A DNA stretch of 64,000 nucleotides from an uncultured Bacteroidaceae bacterium (GTDB lineage Bacteria; Bacteroidota; Bacteroidia; Bacteroidales; Bacteroidaceae): positions 30,250 to 94,249 of the forward strand of contig CAKRYD010000008.1 in the NCBI GenBank assembly GCA_934426255.1. The letters are read 5' to 3'. Under the pieces are notes generated by a model that saw nothing but the letters and a program-made list of their open reading frames with translations, searched no databases and was not told where the DNA came from. This document shows positions 26,808 to 35,171 of this stretch, piece after piece. The first letter of the stretch is position 1, and every line of letters begins with the position of its first letter. Both the position numbers and the translations under genes were made by a program.

Positions 26808-28754
26808 CTATACCTTATAATTACGGGTCTTTACTTCGATGGCCTCGTACTTCAAAGGTTCTTTATACATGACAGGCTCCTTATCGTCATCGCCCTGATA
26901 TTCCCAACAGCTTACATAGAAGCAATTCTTATCGTCACGCTTAGCTTCGCCTTCCTCGGTCTGATATTCTTCGCGGAAGTGTCCGCCACAGCTCTCATTG
27001 CGATTTAGCGCATCAAAAGCAATCAATTGTCCCATAAGGATAAAGTCGTAAAGGCGCACAGCCTTATCAAGCTCAAGGTTCATACCTTCTTGATTGCCGG
27101 GAACAAACACATGCTCTTCAAATTCCTTGCGCAAATCTTTAAGCATGCCCAAAGCTTTTTCCAAGCCTTCTTTTGTACGAGCCATTCCGACATATTCCCA
27201 CATGATATGACCCAACTTCTTGTGAATGGAATCAACCGATTCGTCACCTTGAACAGCCATGATTTTATCCATCTTGTCCTGAACAGCCTTTTCTGCGGCA
27301 ACAAATTCAGGAGCATCGGTCTTAAAGCGAGGCACTGTAATCTGATCGCTCAGATAATTCTGGATGGTATAAGGCAAAACGAAGTAACCATCGGCCAATC
27401 CTTGCATCAGTGCAGATGCACCCAAACGGTTGGCACCGTGATCGGAGAAGTTGCATTCACCGATGGCGAACAGTCCGGGAACAGATGTCTGCAATTCATA
27501 ATCTACCCACAAACCGCCCATTGTATAGTGTATGGCGGGATATATCATCATCGGGTTGTCATAAGGATTTACATCGGTAATCTCTTCATACATATCAAAA
27601 AGGTTACCATAACGCTGTTCCACAACATCACGACCCAATCGGTTGATTGCTTCTGAGAAATCAAGGAATACAGCTAATCCGGTATTGTTTACGCCAAAGC
27701 CTTTGTCGCAACGCTCCTTGGCTGCACGGCTTGCTACATCACGCGGAACAAGGTTTCCAAACGCAGGATAGCGACGTTCCAAATAGTAATCGCGGTCTTC
27801 TTCGGGAATATCACGTCCTTGTATTTCGCCTCTTTGCAGCTTCTTGGCATCCTCTAATTTCTTCGGAACCCATATACGTCCGTCATTACGCAACGACTCC
27901 GACATCAATGTCAGCTTCGACTGCTTGTCTCCATGTACGGGAATACATGTCGGGTGAATCTGCACAAAAGCGGGATTGGCAAAATAAGCGCCTTTGCGAT
28001 AAGCCGCAATTGCCGCAGAACAGTTACATCCCATGGCGTTGGTTGAGAGGAAATAGGTGTTACCATATCCGCCGGTTGCCAATACAACTGTATGAGCAGC
28101 AAAACGCTCCAATTTGCCTGTCACGATGTTTTTGGCAATAATACCACGGGCACGACCGTCGATGATAACGACATCTTCCATCTCATAACGGGTATACAGC
28201 TCAACGGTTCCTTCATGAACCTGACGCATCAGAGCGGAATAAGCACCGAGCAAAAGCTGCTGGCCTGTCTGTCCCTTTGCATAGAATGTACGGCTTACTT
28301 GAACACCACCGAAAGAACGGTTAGCCAACAAACCTCCGTATTCACGGGCAAAAGGAACACCCTGGGCCACACATTGGTCAATGATGCTGGCACTTACTTC
28401 GGCCAGACGGTAAACATTGGCTTCGCGGGCACGATAGTCGCCACCCTTCACTGTATCATAGAACAAGCGATAGACAGAATCACCGTCGTTCTGATAGTTC
28501 TTGGCGGCGTTGATACCACCTTGGGCGGCAATCGAGTGAGCGCGACGAGGAGAATCCTGAATGCAGAAATTCTTCACCTTAAATCCCATTTCGCCCAGCG
28601 AAGCGGCTGCACTAGCACCTGCCAAACCCGTTCCTACTACTATAATATCAAGTTTACGCTTGTTGGCCGGATTGACCAGTTTCTGATGAGCCTTAAAGTT
28701 GGTCCATTTCTCTGAAATAGGACCTTCAGGTATTTTAGAATTTATCGTAGTCAT
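26808..28754 (-). CDS. frdA: Fumarate reductase/succinate dehydrogenase flavoprotein subunit
   Basis: The 648-residue catalytic subunit binds FAD and the dicarboxylate. The dinucleotide fold is VVGTGLAGASAAASLGEMG (about 40-58). The covalent-FAD histidine motif is RAHSIAAQGGINAA, and substrate-site regions include QIHPTCIP and ESLRNDGRIWVP. The family motif HYTMGGLWVDYE and FAIGECNFSDHGANRLGASALMQGLADG lie further on. Length and motifs match the long Bacteroides/Wolinella-type B enzyme. It lies between frdC (31 bases upstream) and frdB. Confidence 0.96.
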   Translation of the reverse strand: MTTINSKIPEGPISEKWTNFKAHQKLVNPANKRKLDIIVVGTGLAGASAAASLGEMGFKVKNFCIQDSPRRAHSIAAQGGINAAKNYQNDGDSVYRLFYDTVKGGDYRAREANVYRLAEVSASIIDQCVAQGVPFAREYGGLLANRSFGGVQVSRTFYAKGQTGQQLLLGAYSALMRQVHEGTVELYTRYEMEDVVIIDGRARGIIAKNIVTGKLERFAAHTVVLATGGYGNTYFLSTNAMGCNCSAAIAAYRKGAYFANPAFVQIHPTCIPVHGDKQSKLTLMSESLRNDGRIWVPKKLEDAKKLQRGEIQGRDIPEEDRDYYLERRYPAFGNLVPRDVASRAAKERCDKGFGVNNTGLAVFLDFSEAINRLGRDVVEQRYGNLFDMYEEITDVNPYDNPMMIYPAIHYTMGGLWVDYELQTSVPGLFAIGECNFSDHGANRLGASALMQGLADGYFVLPYTIQNYLSDQITVPRFKTDAPEFVAAEKAVQDKMDKIMAVQGDESVDSIHKKLGHIMWEYVGMARTKEGLEKALGMLKDLRKEFEEHVFVPGNQEGMNLELDKAVRLYDFILMGQLIAFDALNRNESCGGHFREEYQTEEGEAKRDDKNCFYVSCWEYQGDDDKEPVMYKEPLKYEAIEVKTRNYKV

Positions 28755-28785
28755 ATTTTATGTTTTAAGTTAGTTTGTAATCCTG

Positions 28786-29463
28786 TTAGCAACTGGCACC
28801 GCAAAAAGCGAACTTCAGCACTACAACGATAAAGAGAAGAATTACTACAGAAGCCCAAATGTTGCCGATGCACTTCCAGCGATTGAACCACACCTTGCCA
28901 TTGATGCCCAAGGTCTGGATGGCACTCCAAAAACCATGAGTCAAATGGAACCAGATGGCTACAAACCACACAATGTAAAGAACAGCCATCAACGGATTAC
29001 CGAATGTCATACGCATCAACTCTGTTCCGTCGGTCGGATCGACACAAGCGCCCGTAGACACTCCGGTCAATTCAGCAAACATCATGTTGTAAAAGAAACC
29101 GTAGAAGTGCAACACAAGACCAATAATGATAATGACACCTAAAACAAACATGTTTTGAGATGCCCATTCCACTTTTGCCGGTTTGTCAACTACGGCATAA
29201 CGATTGTCTCCGCGGGCACGTTTGTTCTGCAGTGTCAATATCACAGCAAAAACAAAATGAACCACGGCCAAGGCGCCCAAGCCCAAAGTTCCGGCAACTG
29301 CATACCAGTTGGCTCCGAGCATGGCACACACTTCATTGTAGGCATCTCCGCTAAAGAGAGCCACCGCATTCATGCAGGCATGAAATGTCAGGAAAAGAAC
29401 GAGGCAAAGACCGGTAACCGACATAACCACTTTCTTTCCAATGGAGGAATTAATTAACCACAT
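28786..29463 (-). CDS. frdC: Fumarate reductase cytochrome b subunit
   Basis: The 225-residue protein has five hydrophobic helices (starting WLINSSIGKKVVMSVTGLCLVLFLTFHACMNAV), as expected for the di-heme type B anchor that takes electrons from menaquinol. Histidines in or near the helices (FHACMN, VVHFVFA, VLHFYGF, WFHLTHGFW) are candidate heme ligands. It is the promoter-proximal gene of frdCAB. Confidence 0.93.
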   Translation of the reverse strand: MWLINSSIGKKVVMSVTGLCLVLFLTFHACMNAVALFSGDAYNEVCAMLGANWYAVAGTLGLGALAVVHFVFAVILTLQNKRARGDNRYAVVDKPAKVEWASQNMFVLGVIIIIGLVLHFYGFFYNMMFAELTGVSTGACVDPTDGTELMRMTFGNPLMAVLYIVWFVAIWFHLTHGFWSAIQTLGINGKVWFNRWKCIGNIWASVVILLFIVVVLKFAFCGASC

Positions 29464-29547
29464 AAATAATTGAATTGTTTTAGTTTATATTTATCTCTAT
29501 CTTTCCCGTCTATAGTCCTCTTCGCTGCCGTGCAGAAAAAGACAGTG

Positions 29548-29578
29548 CAAATTTACCTTTTTCCCCTCTTTTAACAAA
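29548..29578 (-). promoter_or_regulatory. TTTG-N19-TAAATTTG promoter of frdCAB
   Basis: On the minus strand TTTG (29578-29575) is followed after 19 bases by TAAATTTG (29555-29548), a complete Bacteroidetes promoter about 85 bases before the frdC ATG. Confidence 0.75.
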
Positions 29579-29724
29579 GGAATTGAACACATTAAAAGCC
29601 ACACGAAGAAAAATCCCGCCTATTATTTAATGTGGGTGCGATGAAATCAGAACAAGGCCGGCTGCATGTCAATCGTTCTCGAGACATTGACACAAGGCTT
29701 CATTGGGAAGCAGCAGTATGCGGC

Positions 29725-29880
29725 TGCGATGTGTATGCCTTGAGATTGCGACATGTACATATCGCAGGTTGCAATCTGCCGCATTGCAGGATGTTTCATG
29801 TACATGAAACACATTGTTTCCTGTACATGTCACACGTTGTTTCACCTACATAGAACACATTGTTTCATGTACATAAAACA
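29725..29880. repeat. Palindromic-unit array B (7 units, same phase as array A)
   Basis: Units are 29725 TGCGATGTGTATGCCTTGA, 29747 TGCGACATGTACATATCGCA, 29770 TGCAATCTGCCGCATTGCA, 29792 TGTTTCATGTACATGAAACA, 29815 TGTTTCCTGTACATGTCACA, 29838 TGTTTCACCTACATAGAACA and 29861 TGTTTCATGTACATAAAACA. Start distances are 22, 23, 22, 23, 23, 23, exactly as in array A, and unit 4 is identical in both. Spacers are gat, ggt, gga, cat, cgt and cat. The array lies in the 598-base divergent gap between frdC and the isomerase-like gene; the rest of that gap holds only the two promoters and AT-rich sequence. Confidence 0.9.
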
Positions 29881-30001
29881 ACCGCTGCCATGCGACATCC
29901 TTACAAGAGAAGCGTGCTACATCTTCTGACAAATCGTTATCATTGCGATGGATTTTGAAAAAATAACGGTGCCTTATCTTCCATGCTTACACAAAAAACG
30001 G

Positions 30002-30009
30002 TATCTTTG
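30002..30009 (+). promoter_or_regulatory. TATCTTTG -7 box for the isomerase-like gene
   Basis: TATCTTTG matches TAnnTTTG and lies 52 bases before the ATG at 30062, downstream of repeat array B. Confidence 0.65.
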
Positions 30010-30061
30010 CCTTGTTCTTCATAGAAAACCAAGAAAAAAAACATTTTAAACCATCATACAA

Positions 30062-30886
30062 ATGAAAAGACAAATCGAAGCTTTGATTATCATCCTCTCC
30101 GCGTATCTCGCGATGCCCGCATCAGCACAATTAGTAAACGGAAAGCGCGGATCTGACGATTTCCAGATAGGCATAGCCGGCTATACTTATCGAAACTTCA
30201 ACATTGACCAAACGCTTGAATATGTGCAAAGTTTGGGCATAAAATACCTATCCATAAAGGATTTCTGGCTGCCATTGACTTCCAACAAGGAACAGATGGA
30301 TGCATTCAAGGCAAAATGTGCCAAATATGGTGTGGAAGGCTATATTTTAGGCCCCATCTACATGAACAGCGAGGCAGAAGTAGACCGTGCCTTCGCATAT
30401 GCCGAACGCTACGGCTCAACAATGTTTATCGGGGTGCCCAAATATGAACTTATCGATTACACCATCAAGAAAGTTGCCGAAACAGGGATAAAAGTAGCCA
30501 TTCATACTCACGGACCCGACGGCGCGCCATTTCCCAACATCCGCAAAGTGGTTGAAATGGTCAAAGACCCCAAACTCGGTGTCGGCTGCTGCATGGACTT
30601 GGGACACTGTGTCAGAATGGGCGAAGACATCGTTAAAGACATCAAACGTTATAAAGAGTGGATCTACGATGTACACATCAAAGACGAATCGGCAGCTTCA
30701 AAAGCCGGCCAAACTTGGGAAATGGGTCGGGGCGTAATGGACTTCAAACCCATCATCAAGGCTTTCCGGAAAATCAAATATAAAGGAAAACTCTCCCTGG
30801 AGTTCGAGAAAAACGGCAAGAACCCACATCCGGGCGTAGCCGAATCCATAGGATATCTGCGCGGCGTTTGCGACGCCACCAAATGA
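30062..30886 (+). CDS. Secreted sugar phosphate isomerase/epimerase-like TIM-barrel protein
   Basis: The 274-residue protein has a signal peptide (IEALIIILSAYLAMPASA) and a xylose-isomerase-like AP endonuclease-2 fold. The motifs are IGIAGYTYRNFNIDQTLEYVQSLGIKYLSIKD, VAIHTHGPDG, GVGCCMDLGHCVRMGED, YDVHIKDES and LSLEFEKNG. Their His, Asp and Glu residues form the usual divalent-metal site. Such exported proteins are common in Bacteroidetes beside secreted Gfo/Idh oxidoreductases and are thought to modify sugars outside the cytoplasm. The substrate is unknown. The gene has its own promoter. Confidence 0.82.
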   Translation: MKRQIEALIIILSAYLAMPASAQLVNGKRGSDDFQIGIAGYTYRNFNIDQTLEYVQSLGIKYLSIKDFWLPLTSNKEQMDAFKAKCAKYGVEGYILGPIYMNSEAEVDRAFAYAERYGSTMFIGVPKYELIDYTIKKVAETGIKVAIHTHGPDGAPFPNIRKVVEMVKDPKLGVGCCMDLGHCVRMGEDIVKDIKRYKEWIYDVHIKDESAASKAGQTWEMGRGVMDFKPIIKAFRKIKYKGKLSLEFEKNGKNPHPGVAESIGYLRGVCDATK

Positions 30887-30939
30887 CGGTTCTTTACCTT
30901 AATCTACATCATTTTAACTGAAATGCTGCAAGTTCATTG

Positions 30940-30947
30940 TACCTTTG
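30940..30947 (+). promoter_or_regulatory. TACCTTTG -7 box for the EamA transporter
   Basis: TACCTTTG matches TAnnTTTG and lies 17 bases before the ATG at 30965, giving a short leader. Confidence 0.65.
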
Positions 30948-30964
30948 CAGTCATTTCAGATTAA

Positions 30965-31915
30965 ATGATACCCAACAAACAAGTAAGAGGAAGCATCTAC
31001 GGATGCATCGCAGCCATCAGTTACGGCCTTAATCCATTGTGTGCCTTATCGCTCTACCAAGACGGAATCAATTCCAATTCGGTCTTGTTCTACCGTTTTC
31101 TCATCGGGTCGATATTGTTAGGAGCTCTGATGATGATTCAAAAGAAGAGTTTTGCACTGACAAAGAAAGAAGCCATCGTGCTTGCCGCCTTGGGCATCAT
31201 GTTCGCAGCTTCGTCACTCACCTATTTCCTGAGCTTTTACTACATGGCAGCCGGAGTAGCGGCAACACTGGTTTTCGCCTACCCTGTGTTTGTTGCTCTT
31301 CTGATGGCTGCCTTCTTTAAAGAAAGGCTGAAATGGCCATCCATAATAGCTATAGCGCTAACTGTCTGCGGTATCGCATTATTATACAAAGGCGACAACG
31401 GAAAACCCATTGCACCCATTGGCATTGTATTGATTATGATTTCTGCTCTGACTTACGCCTTATACATCATCATAGTCAACCGTAGCGGCATTGTCATGTC
31501 AAGCATTAAACTGACCTTCTATGCCATGCTGGGCTGTCTGGCCTGTATCACGATTTTTGCAGCTGTCAGCAACACAGGGCAACTACAAATGCTGCACACC
31601 GGCAGAGAATGGTTTTACGCCATACTTTTAGGACTTGTTCCAACCGTTATATCGCTTGTATTCATGGCGATGTCGATACAATGCATAGGCTCTACGCCAA
31701 CCGCCATCATGGGAGCTTTGGAACCTGTAACCGCTGCTTTTGTGGGGATAACGGTCTTTGGCGAATTATTGACGGCCCGCCTCGCATCCGGAATCCTGCT
31801 TATCCTTTTTTCCGTGACGCTCATTATCCTTGACAGCAGATTACGGCAAAGCATCGCCCACTATCATTTCATCCCCAAAAGAAAGAACGCCATTAAATGG
31901 TGGAAGTGGAAATAA
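30965..31915 (+). CDS. EamA/DMT-family transporter
   Basis: The 316-residue membrane protein has ten predicted helices in two EamA halves (about 8-142 and 152-290). Conserved features are ISYGLNPLCALSLY in helix 1, YRFLIGSILLGAL, and the helix 4 to 5 stretch AAGVAATLVFAYPVFVALLMAAFFKERL. The second half has the matching IGSTPTAIMGALEPVTAAFVGITVFGE. Members export metabolites such as amino acids or their precursors. Substrate unknown. Its stop is 6 bases from the stop of the convergent acyltransferase. Confidence 0.88.
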   Translation: MIPNKQVRGSIYGCIAAISYGLNPLCALSLYQDGINSNSVLFYRFLIGSILLGALMMIQKKSFALTKKEAIVLAALGIMFAASSLTYFLSFYYMAAGVAATLVFAYPVFVALLMAAFFKERLKWPSIIAIALTVCGIALLYKGDNGKPIAPIGIVLIMISALTYALYIIIVNRSGIVMSSIKLTFYAMLGCLACITIFAAVSNTGQLQMLHTGREWFYAILLGLVPTVISLVFMAMSIQCIGSTPTAIMGALEPVTAAFVGITVFGELLTARLASGILLILFSVTLIILDSRLRQSIAHYHFIPKRKNAIKWWKWK

Positions 31916-31921
31916 GACTTT

Positions 31922-32827
31922 TTAGCGTTCTAAAATTTCCTCCCCGCAAGATTGAGCTACACGCTCCAACAAAAGAGCCAATCCGAAAGAAGCGGCTAAC
32001 ATTAAGAATACGTTCAAACTACTATAAGGAGTAGCGCGACTTAAAGAGAAAGGCCCTACCATTAAAAGGTTATGAACAAGATAAAGCGGATAGGATAAAT
32101 CCGAAAGCCATTTGATAAAACGGGATAAATCGCTTCTTTTCGACTTGCGATACAATATCAACGTGGAGAAAAATATCAATAGTCCCATAAGACTACGGAC
32201 AAGACTATAGCGCACCGCTTCGTCAAAACCGGGGTAAAAAGCCTGTAAGCAAAGAATGGCCACGACTGCACACCAGCTTGTTTTCAAGTACAACTGTGCT
32301 GAGAAATAAACTATCGCATAAAGCGGCAGCCAATAAAAGCGTCCGTTGAAAAAGCCAAACAGCAGTAAGAACGACAGCCAGCTCAACAGCAAGGATAAAG
32401 TTCGCCACTTCCGGAACAATTGCAGACACGGAAGAAGAAGATAACATGCCATTATCGCGGTAACAAACCACAGATGATTTAAGCCAGCAACTCCCCCTGA
32501 AAGCCCTTGCAAGTTGAACAAATACATGCAAGCAGTAAAAACCGGCATTTTATCAGGCTTAAAAACAAGATACAGCATCAAGGCCGGAACTATGAACAAC
32601 AGATAAGGAAGATACAATTTCATAATCCTTCTCAAAGCCCATTGCCTCCAATTTGTAATCGTCCGTTTCCCATAAAGGAAACCACTTATAGCAAAAAACA
32701 CAGGCACACCCACATAAAACAGACCTGAGCCCGCCTCGCCATAAGCTTCAAATAAATGGCAAAACAATATGCAAACGACAGCCGCAGCACGTAGCACGGA
32801 AACGGCCACACACTCCGGCTGTCTCAT
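31922..32827 (-). CDS. Acyltransferase family 3 membrane protein
   Basis: A protein of about 301 residues with ten hydrophobic segments. The Acyl_transf_3 signatures are VSVLRAAAVVCILFCHLFEAYG with the conserved His, then FYVGVPVFFAISGFLYG and ALRRIMKLYLPYLLF. The frame extends to an ATG at 32884, which would overlap purT by 44 bases. The ATG at 32827 (MRQPECVAV) follows the purT stop by 13 bases and gives the normal family N-terminus, so I prefer it. It is probably co-transcribed with purT. It is shorter than the member at 24011. Confidence 0.8.
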   Translation of the reverse strand: MRQPECVAVSVLRAAAVVCILFCHLFEAYGEAGSGLFYVGVPVFFAISGFLYGKRTITNWRQWALRRIMKLYLPYLLFIVPALMLYLVFKPDKMPVFTACMYLFNLQGLSGGVAGLNHLWFVTAIMACYLLLPCLQLFRKWRTLSLLLSWLSFLLLFGFFNGRFYWLPLYAIVYFSAQLYLKTSWCAVVAILCLQAFYPGFDEAVRYSLVRSLMGLLIFFSTLILYRKSKRSDLSRFIKWLSDLSYPLYLVHNLLMVGPFSLSRATPYSSLNVFLMLAASFGLALLLERVAQSCGEEILER

Positions 32828-32840
32828 TTGGATATCTGTA

Positions 32841-34004
32841 TCAGTATACTTCAACTTTATCTGCCAAGCGCTGGGCCTTTTCACGCAATTGCTCCAACGA
32901 GCATCCGTTTTCTCCGCTCACAAGCACAACGCCCATCCTACGTCCCTTACGCGTATAGGGCTTACCAAAAATCCGTATATCGGCATCTTCTTCGCAAGTA
33001 AGCTCAATGCCACGATAGCGAGGCGTTTGCTGAGAGGCAACAGACGAAAGAATCACTGCACTGGCTCCATAGCGCAATTGTTTGATACACGGAATCGGCA
33101 ATCCGAGCACTGCACGCAAATGGAGTTCAAATTCATTGAAGTTTTGTGTGCCTGCCAAAGTCACCATTCCCGTATCATGAGGGCGTGGAGAAAGTTCGGA
33201 GAAATAAACGCCGTTCTTGCTGCTCAAAAAGAATTCTACGCCCCAGATTCCTTGCCCCGTCAATGAGGCTGTCACTTTATCTGCCATTTCCTGCGCAATC
33301 TTCAACTGTTCGGGAAGAATGGCTGCCGGCTGAAAGCTTTCCCTGTAGTCGCCATGTTCCTGACGATGGCCGATTGGCGGACAAAACAAAGTAGGACCGT
33401 CTTTCTGCGTTACCGTAAGCAAAGTAATCTCACTGTCAAAATGGATAAACTCTTCGATTATGACTTCCTTGATATCTCCGCGGCATCCCGTCATGGCATA
33501 ATCCCAACATTGGCGCAACTCATCGTCATTATGCGCAACACTCTGTCCCTTGCCCGAAGACGACATCAGAGGCTTTATGACACACGGAAAACCTATTTCG
33601 TCGGCTGCAACTTTTAGCTCGTCATAAGTCTTTGCATAAAAGTATTTGGCCGTTTTCAGCCCCAATTCCTTGGCTGCCAAATCGCGGATAGCTTTTCTGT
33701 TCATCGTATAATTGACAGCGCGAGCCGAAGGAACAACTTGAATGCCGGCATTTTCAAATTCATAGAGCTTTTCCGTGCGAATAGCTTCAATCTCGGGAAC
33801 TATAATGTCCGGCCGGTGCTTGCATACGGCCCTCTCAAGAGCATCACCATCGAGCATTGAAAACACTTCGCGCTCGTCGGCCACCTGCATTGCCGGCGCA
33901 TCGTTATAAGAGTCGCAAGCTATGACATATTGTCCCAAACGTTGGGCGGCAATGGTAAATTCTTTTCCCAATTCGCCCGACCCTAAAAGCATTATCTTTT
34001 TCAT
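32841..34004 (-). CDS. purT: Formate-dependent phosphoribosylglycinamide formyltransferase 2
   Basis: The 387-residue ATP-grasp enzyme makes formyl-GAR in purine synthesis from formate and ATP, instead of formyl-tetrahydrofolate. The N-terminal motif is KIMLLGSGELGKEFTIAAQRLG, followed by PEIEAIRTEKL. The ATP-grasp loop is VIKPLMSSSGKGQS, the substrate site GHRQEHGDYRESFQP and the metal site GVEFFLSSKNGVYFSELSPRPHDTGMVT. The frame is open to 34133, but the family begins at the ATG at 34004. Use of formate fits a fermentative anaerobe. Confidence 0.95.
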   Translation of the reverse strand: MKKIMLLGSGELGKEFTIAAQRLGQYVIACDSYNDAPAMQVADEREVFSMLDGDALERAVCKHRPDIIVPEIEAIRTEKLYEFENAGIQVVPSARAVNYTMNRKAIRDLAAKELGLKTAKYFYAKTYDELKVAADEIGFPCVIKPLMSSSGKGQSVAHNDDELRQCWDYAMTGCRGDIKEVIIEEFIHFDSEITLLTVTQKDGPTLFCPPIGHRQEHGDYRESFQPAAILPEQLKIAQEMADKVTASLTGQGIWGVEFFLSSKNGVYFSELSPRPHDTGMVTLAGTQNFNEFELHLRAVLGLPIPCIKQLRYGASAVILSSVASQQTPRYRGIELTCEEDADIRIFGKPYTRKGRRMGVVLVSGENGCSLEQLREKAQRLADKVEVY

Positions 34005-34356
34005 CCTATTCTTAGTTTGTGTTATTAAATCATCTTTACCTTCTGCATGACATAAAAAATTGGCCTCTTCAGCAGCATTTTCCAAATGACACACATGCAA
34101 AATAATTAATCTTTGGATAGGCGAAGATAGCAAAAAAAAACCACGGAACAGGCCTCAAGCCAAAAAACTCGCTTGAAACGACCAACAAGCAATCGCATTC
34201 GGAGATTTTCTGAGGCTGCAAATTGAAAAGGGAAGGCTGCAAATTGAAGACAAAAGGCAGAAAATCAAAACACGATAGCTCCCAATAAAAGCATACGCTT
34301 TTATGAAGAAACGCTTAAAAACACAGTCACGGATGCAGTATATAGCGAAAAAAGAG
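34005..34356. other. Intergenic region with a 15-base direct repeat
   Basis: This gap of about 350 bases between divergent purT and argB has no gene that I can support. It holds two copies of AGGCTGCAAATTGAA (34213-34227 and 34234-34248) in a 21-base period, unlike the palindromic arrays elsewhere, and an A-tract near 34132. I found no clear -7 box for purT and no riboswitch fold. Confidence 0.6.
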
Positions 34357-34364
34357 TAACTTTG
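34357..34364 (+). promoter_or_regulatory. TAACTTTG -7 box six bases before the argB ATG
   Basis: TAACTTTG matches the consensus. Only six bases separate it from the ATG at 34371, so the transcript should start at or next to the start codon (leaderless or nearly so). Confidence 0.7.
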
Positions 34365-34370
34365 CAGATA

Positions 34371-35150
34371 ATGAAAAGAGACATTACAATAGTAAAAGTC
34401 GGAGGCAAGATAGTAGAAGAAGAAAGTTCTTTGAAATCATTGCTGACAGAATTTTCCTCATTGCCGGGACTAAAAGTGCTGATACATGGCGGAGGCCGGA
34501 CGGCAACAGCGTTGGCAACCCGCTTAGGCATTGAAACAAAAATGATCGACGGACGGCGTGTCACCGATAAAGACATGCTGCAAATTGTCACAATGGTCTA
34601 CGGCGGATTGGTTAACAAGAACATTGTGGCTCAACTGGATGCCTTAGGCATTCGCGCTTTGGGACTGACAGGAGCAGACATGAATGTCATTCGGTCGCAC
34701 CGCCGCATTACAAAAGATGTTGATTACGGTTTCGTGGGAGACGTTGACAAAGTAGACGGAAAAGCCTTGTCTATGTTACTGGAACAAGGTGTCGTACCGG
34801 TGATGGCACCGCTTACCCACGATGGCAAAGGACAATTGCTGAACACCAATGCAGATACAATTGCTGCAGAAACAGCCAAAGCCCTGGCCCAGTTCTATAA
34901 CGTAACACTCGTTTACTGTTTTGAAAAGAACGGAGTTCTAAAAGATCCCGATGACGACAATAGCGTTATAAGCCGCATCACTCCGGAAGATTACAGGAAA
35001 CTGAAAGCCGAAGGCATCATTCAGGGCGGCATGATTCCCAAATTAGACAACAGCTTCGCAGCTCTGCACGAAGGCGTAAAGCGCGTCATCATCACCCGTG
35101 TAGGACAAATAGGCAAGAATAAAGGTACAGTCATAGAAGAAAACAACTAA
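34371..35150 (+). CDS. argB: Acetylglutamate kinase
   Basis: The 259-residue amino-acid-kinase-fold enzyme phosphorylates N-acetylglutamate in arginine synthesis. Visible motifs are ITIVKVGGKIVEE (Lys binding ATP phosphates), VLIHGGGRTATALATRLG (substrate loop), LTGADMNVI, GFVGDVDKVDG, NTNADTIAAETAKAL and GGMIPKLDNSFAAL (catalytic Lys). A TTG at 34362 in frame lies within the promoter box, so the ATG at 34371 is the start. Alkaline phosphatase follows 21 bases later and may share the transcript. No other arg gene is in the window. Confidence 0.95.
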   Translation: MKRDITIVKVGGKIVEEESSLKSLLTEFSSLPGLKVLIHGGGRTATALATRLGIETKMIDGRRVTDKDMLQIVTMVYGGLVNKNIVAQLDALGIRALGLTGADMNVIRSHRRITKDVDYGFVGDVDKVDGKALSMLLEQGVVPVMAPLTHDGKGQLLNTNADTIAAETAKALAQFYNVTLVYCFEKNGVLKDPDDDNSVISRITPEDYRKLKAEGIIQGGMIPKLDNSFAALHEGVKRVIITRVGQIGKNKGTVIEENN

Positions 35151-35171
35151 ACATTAAATACATCACACACA

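Noticed and set aside
29725..29880. Miniature transposable element
   Set aside because: I see no terminal inverted repeats bounding the whole element and no target-site duplication. Internal periodicity, not ends, is what is conserved.
34362..34370. TTG start of argB at 34362
   Set aside because: It lies within the TAACTTTG promoter box, so it would not be transcribed.
34005..34370. Riboswitch or purine-box control of purT
   Set aside because: I could not find a conserved purine-riboswitch core or a convincing terminator/antiterminator pair; only a short direct repeat is visible.
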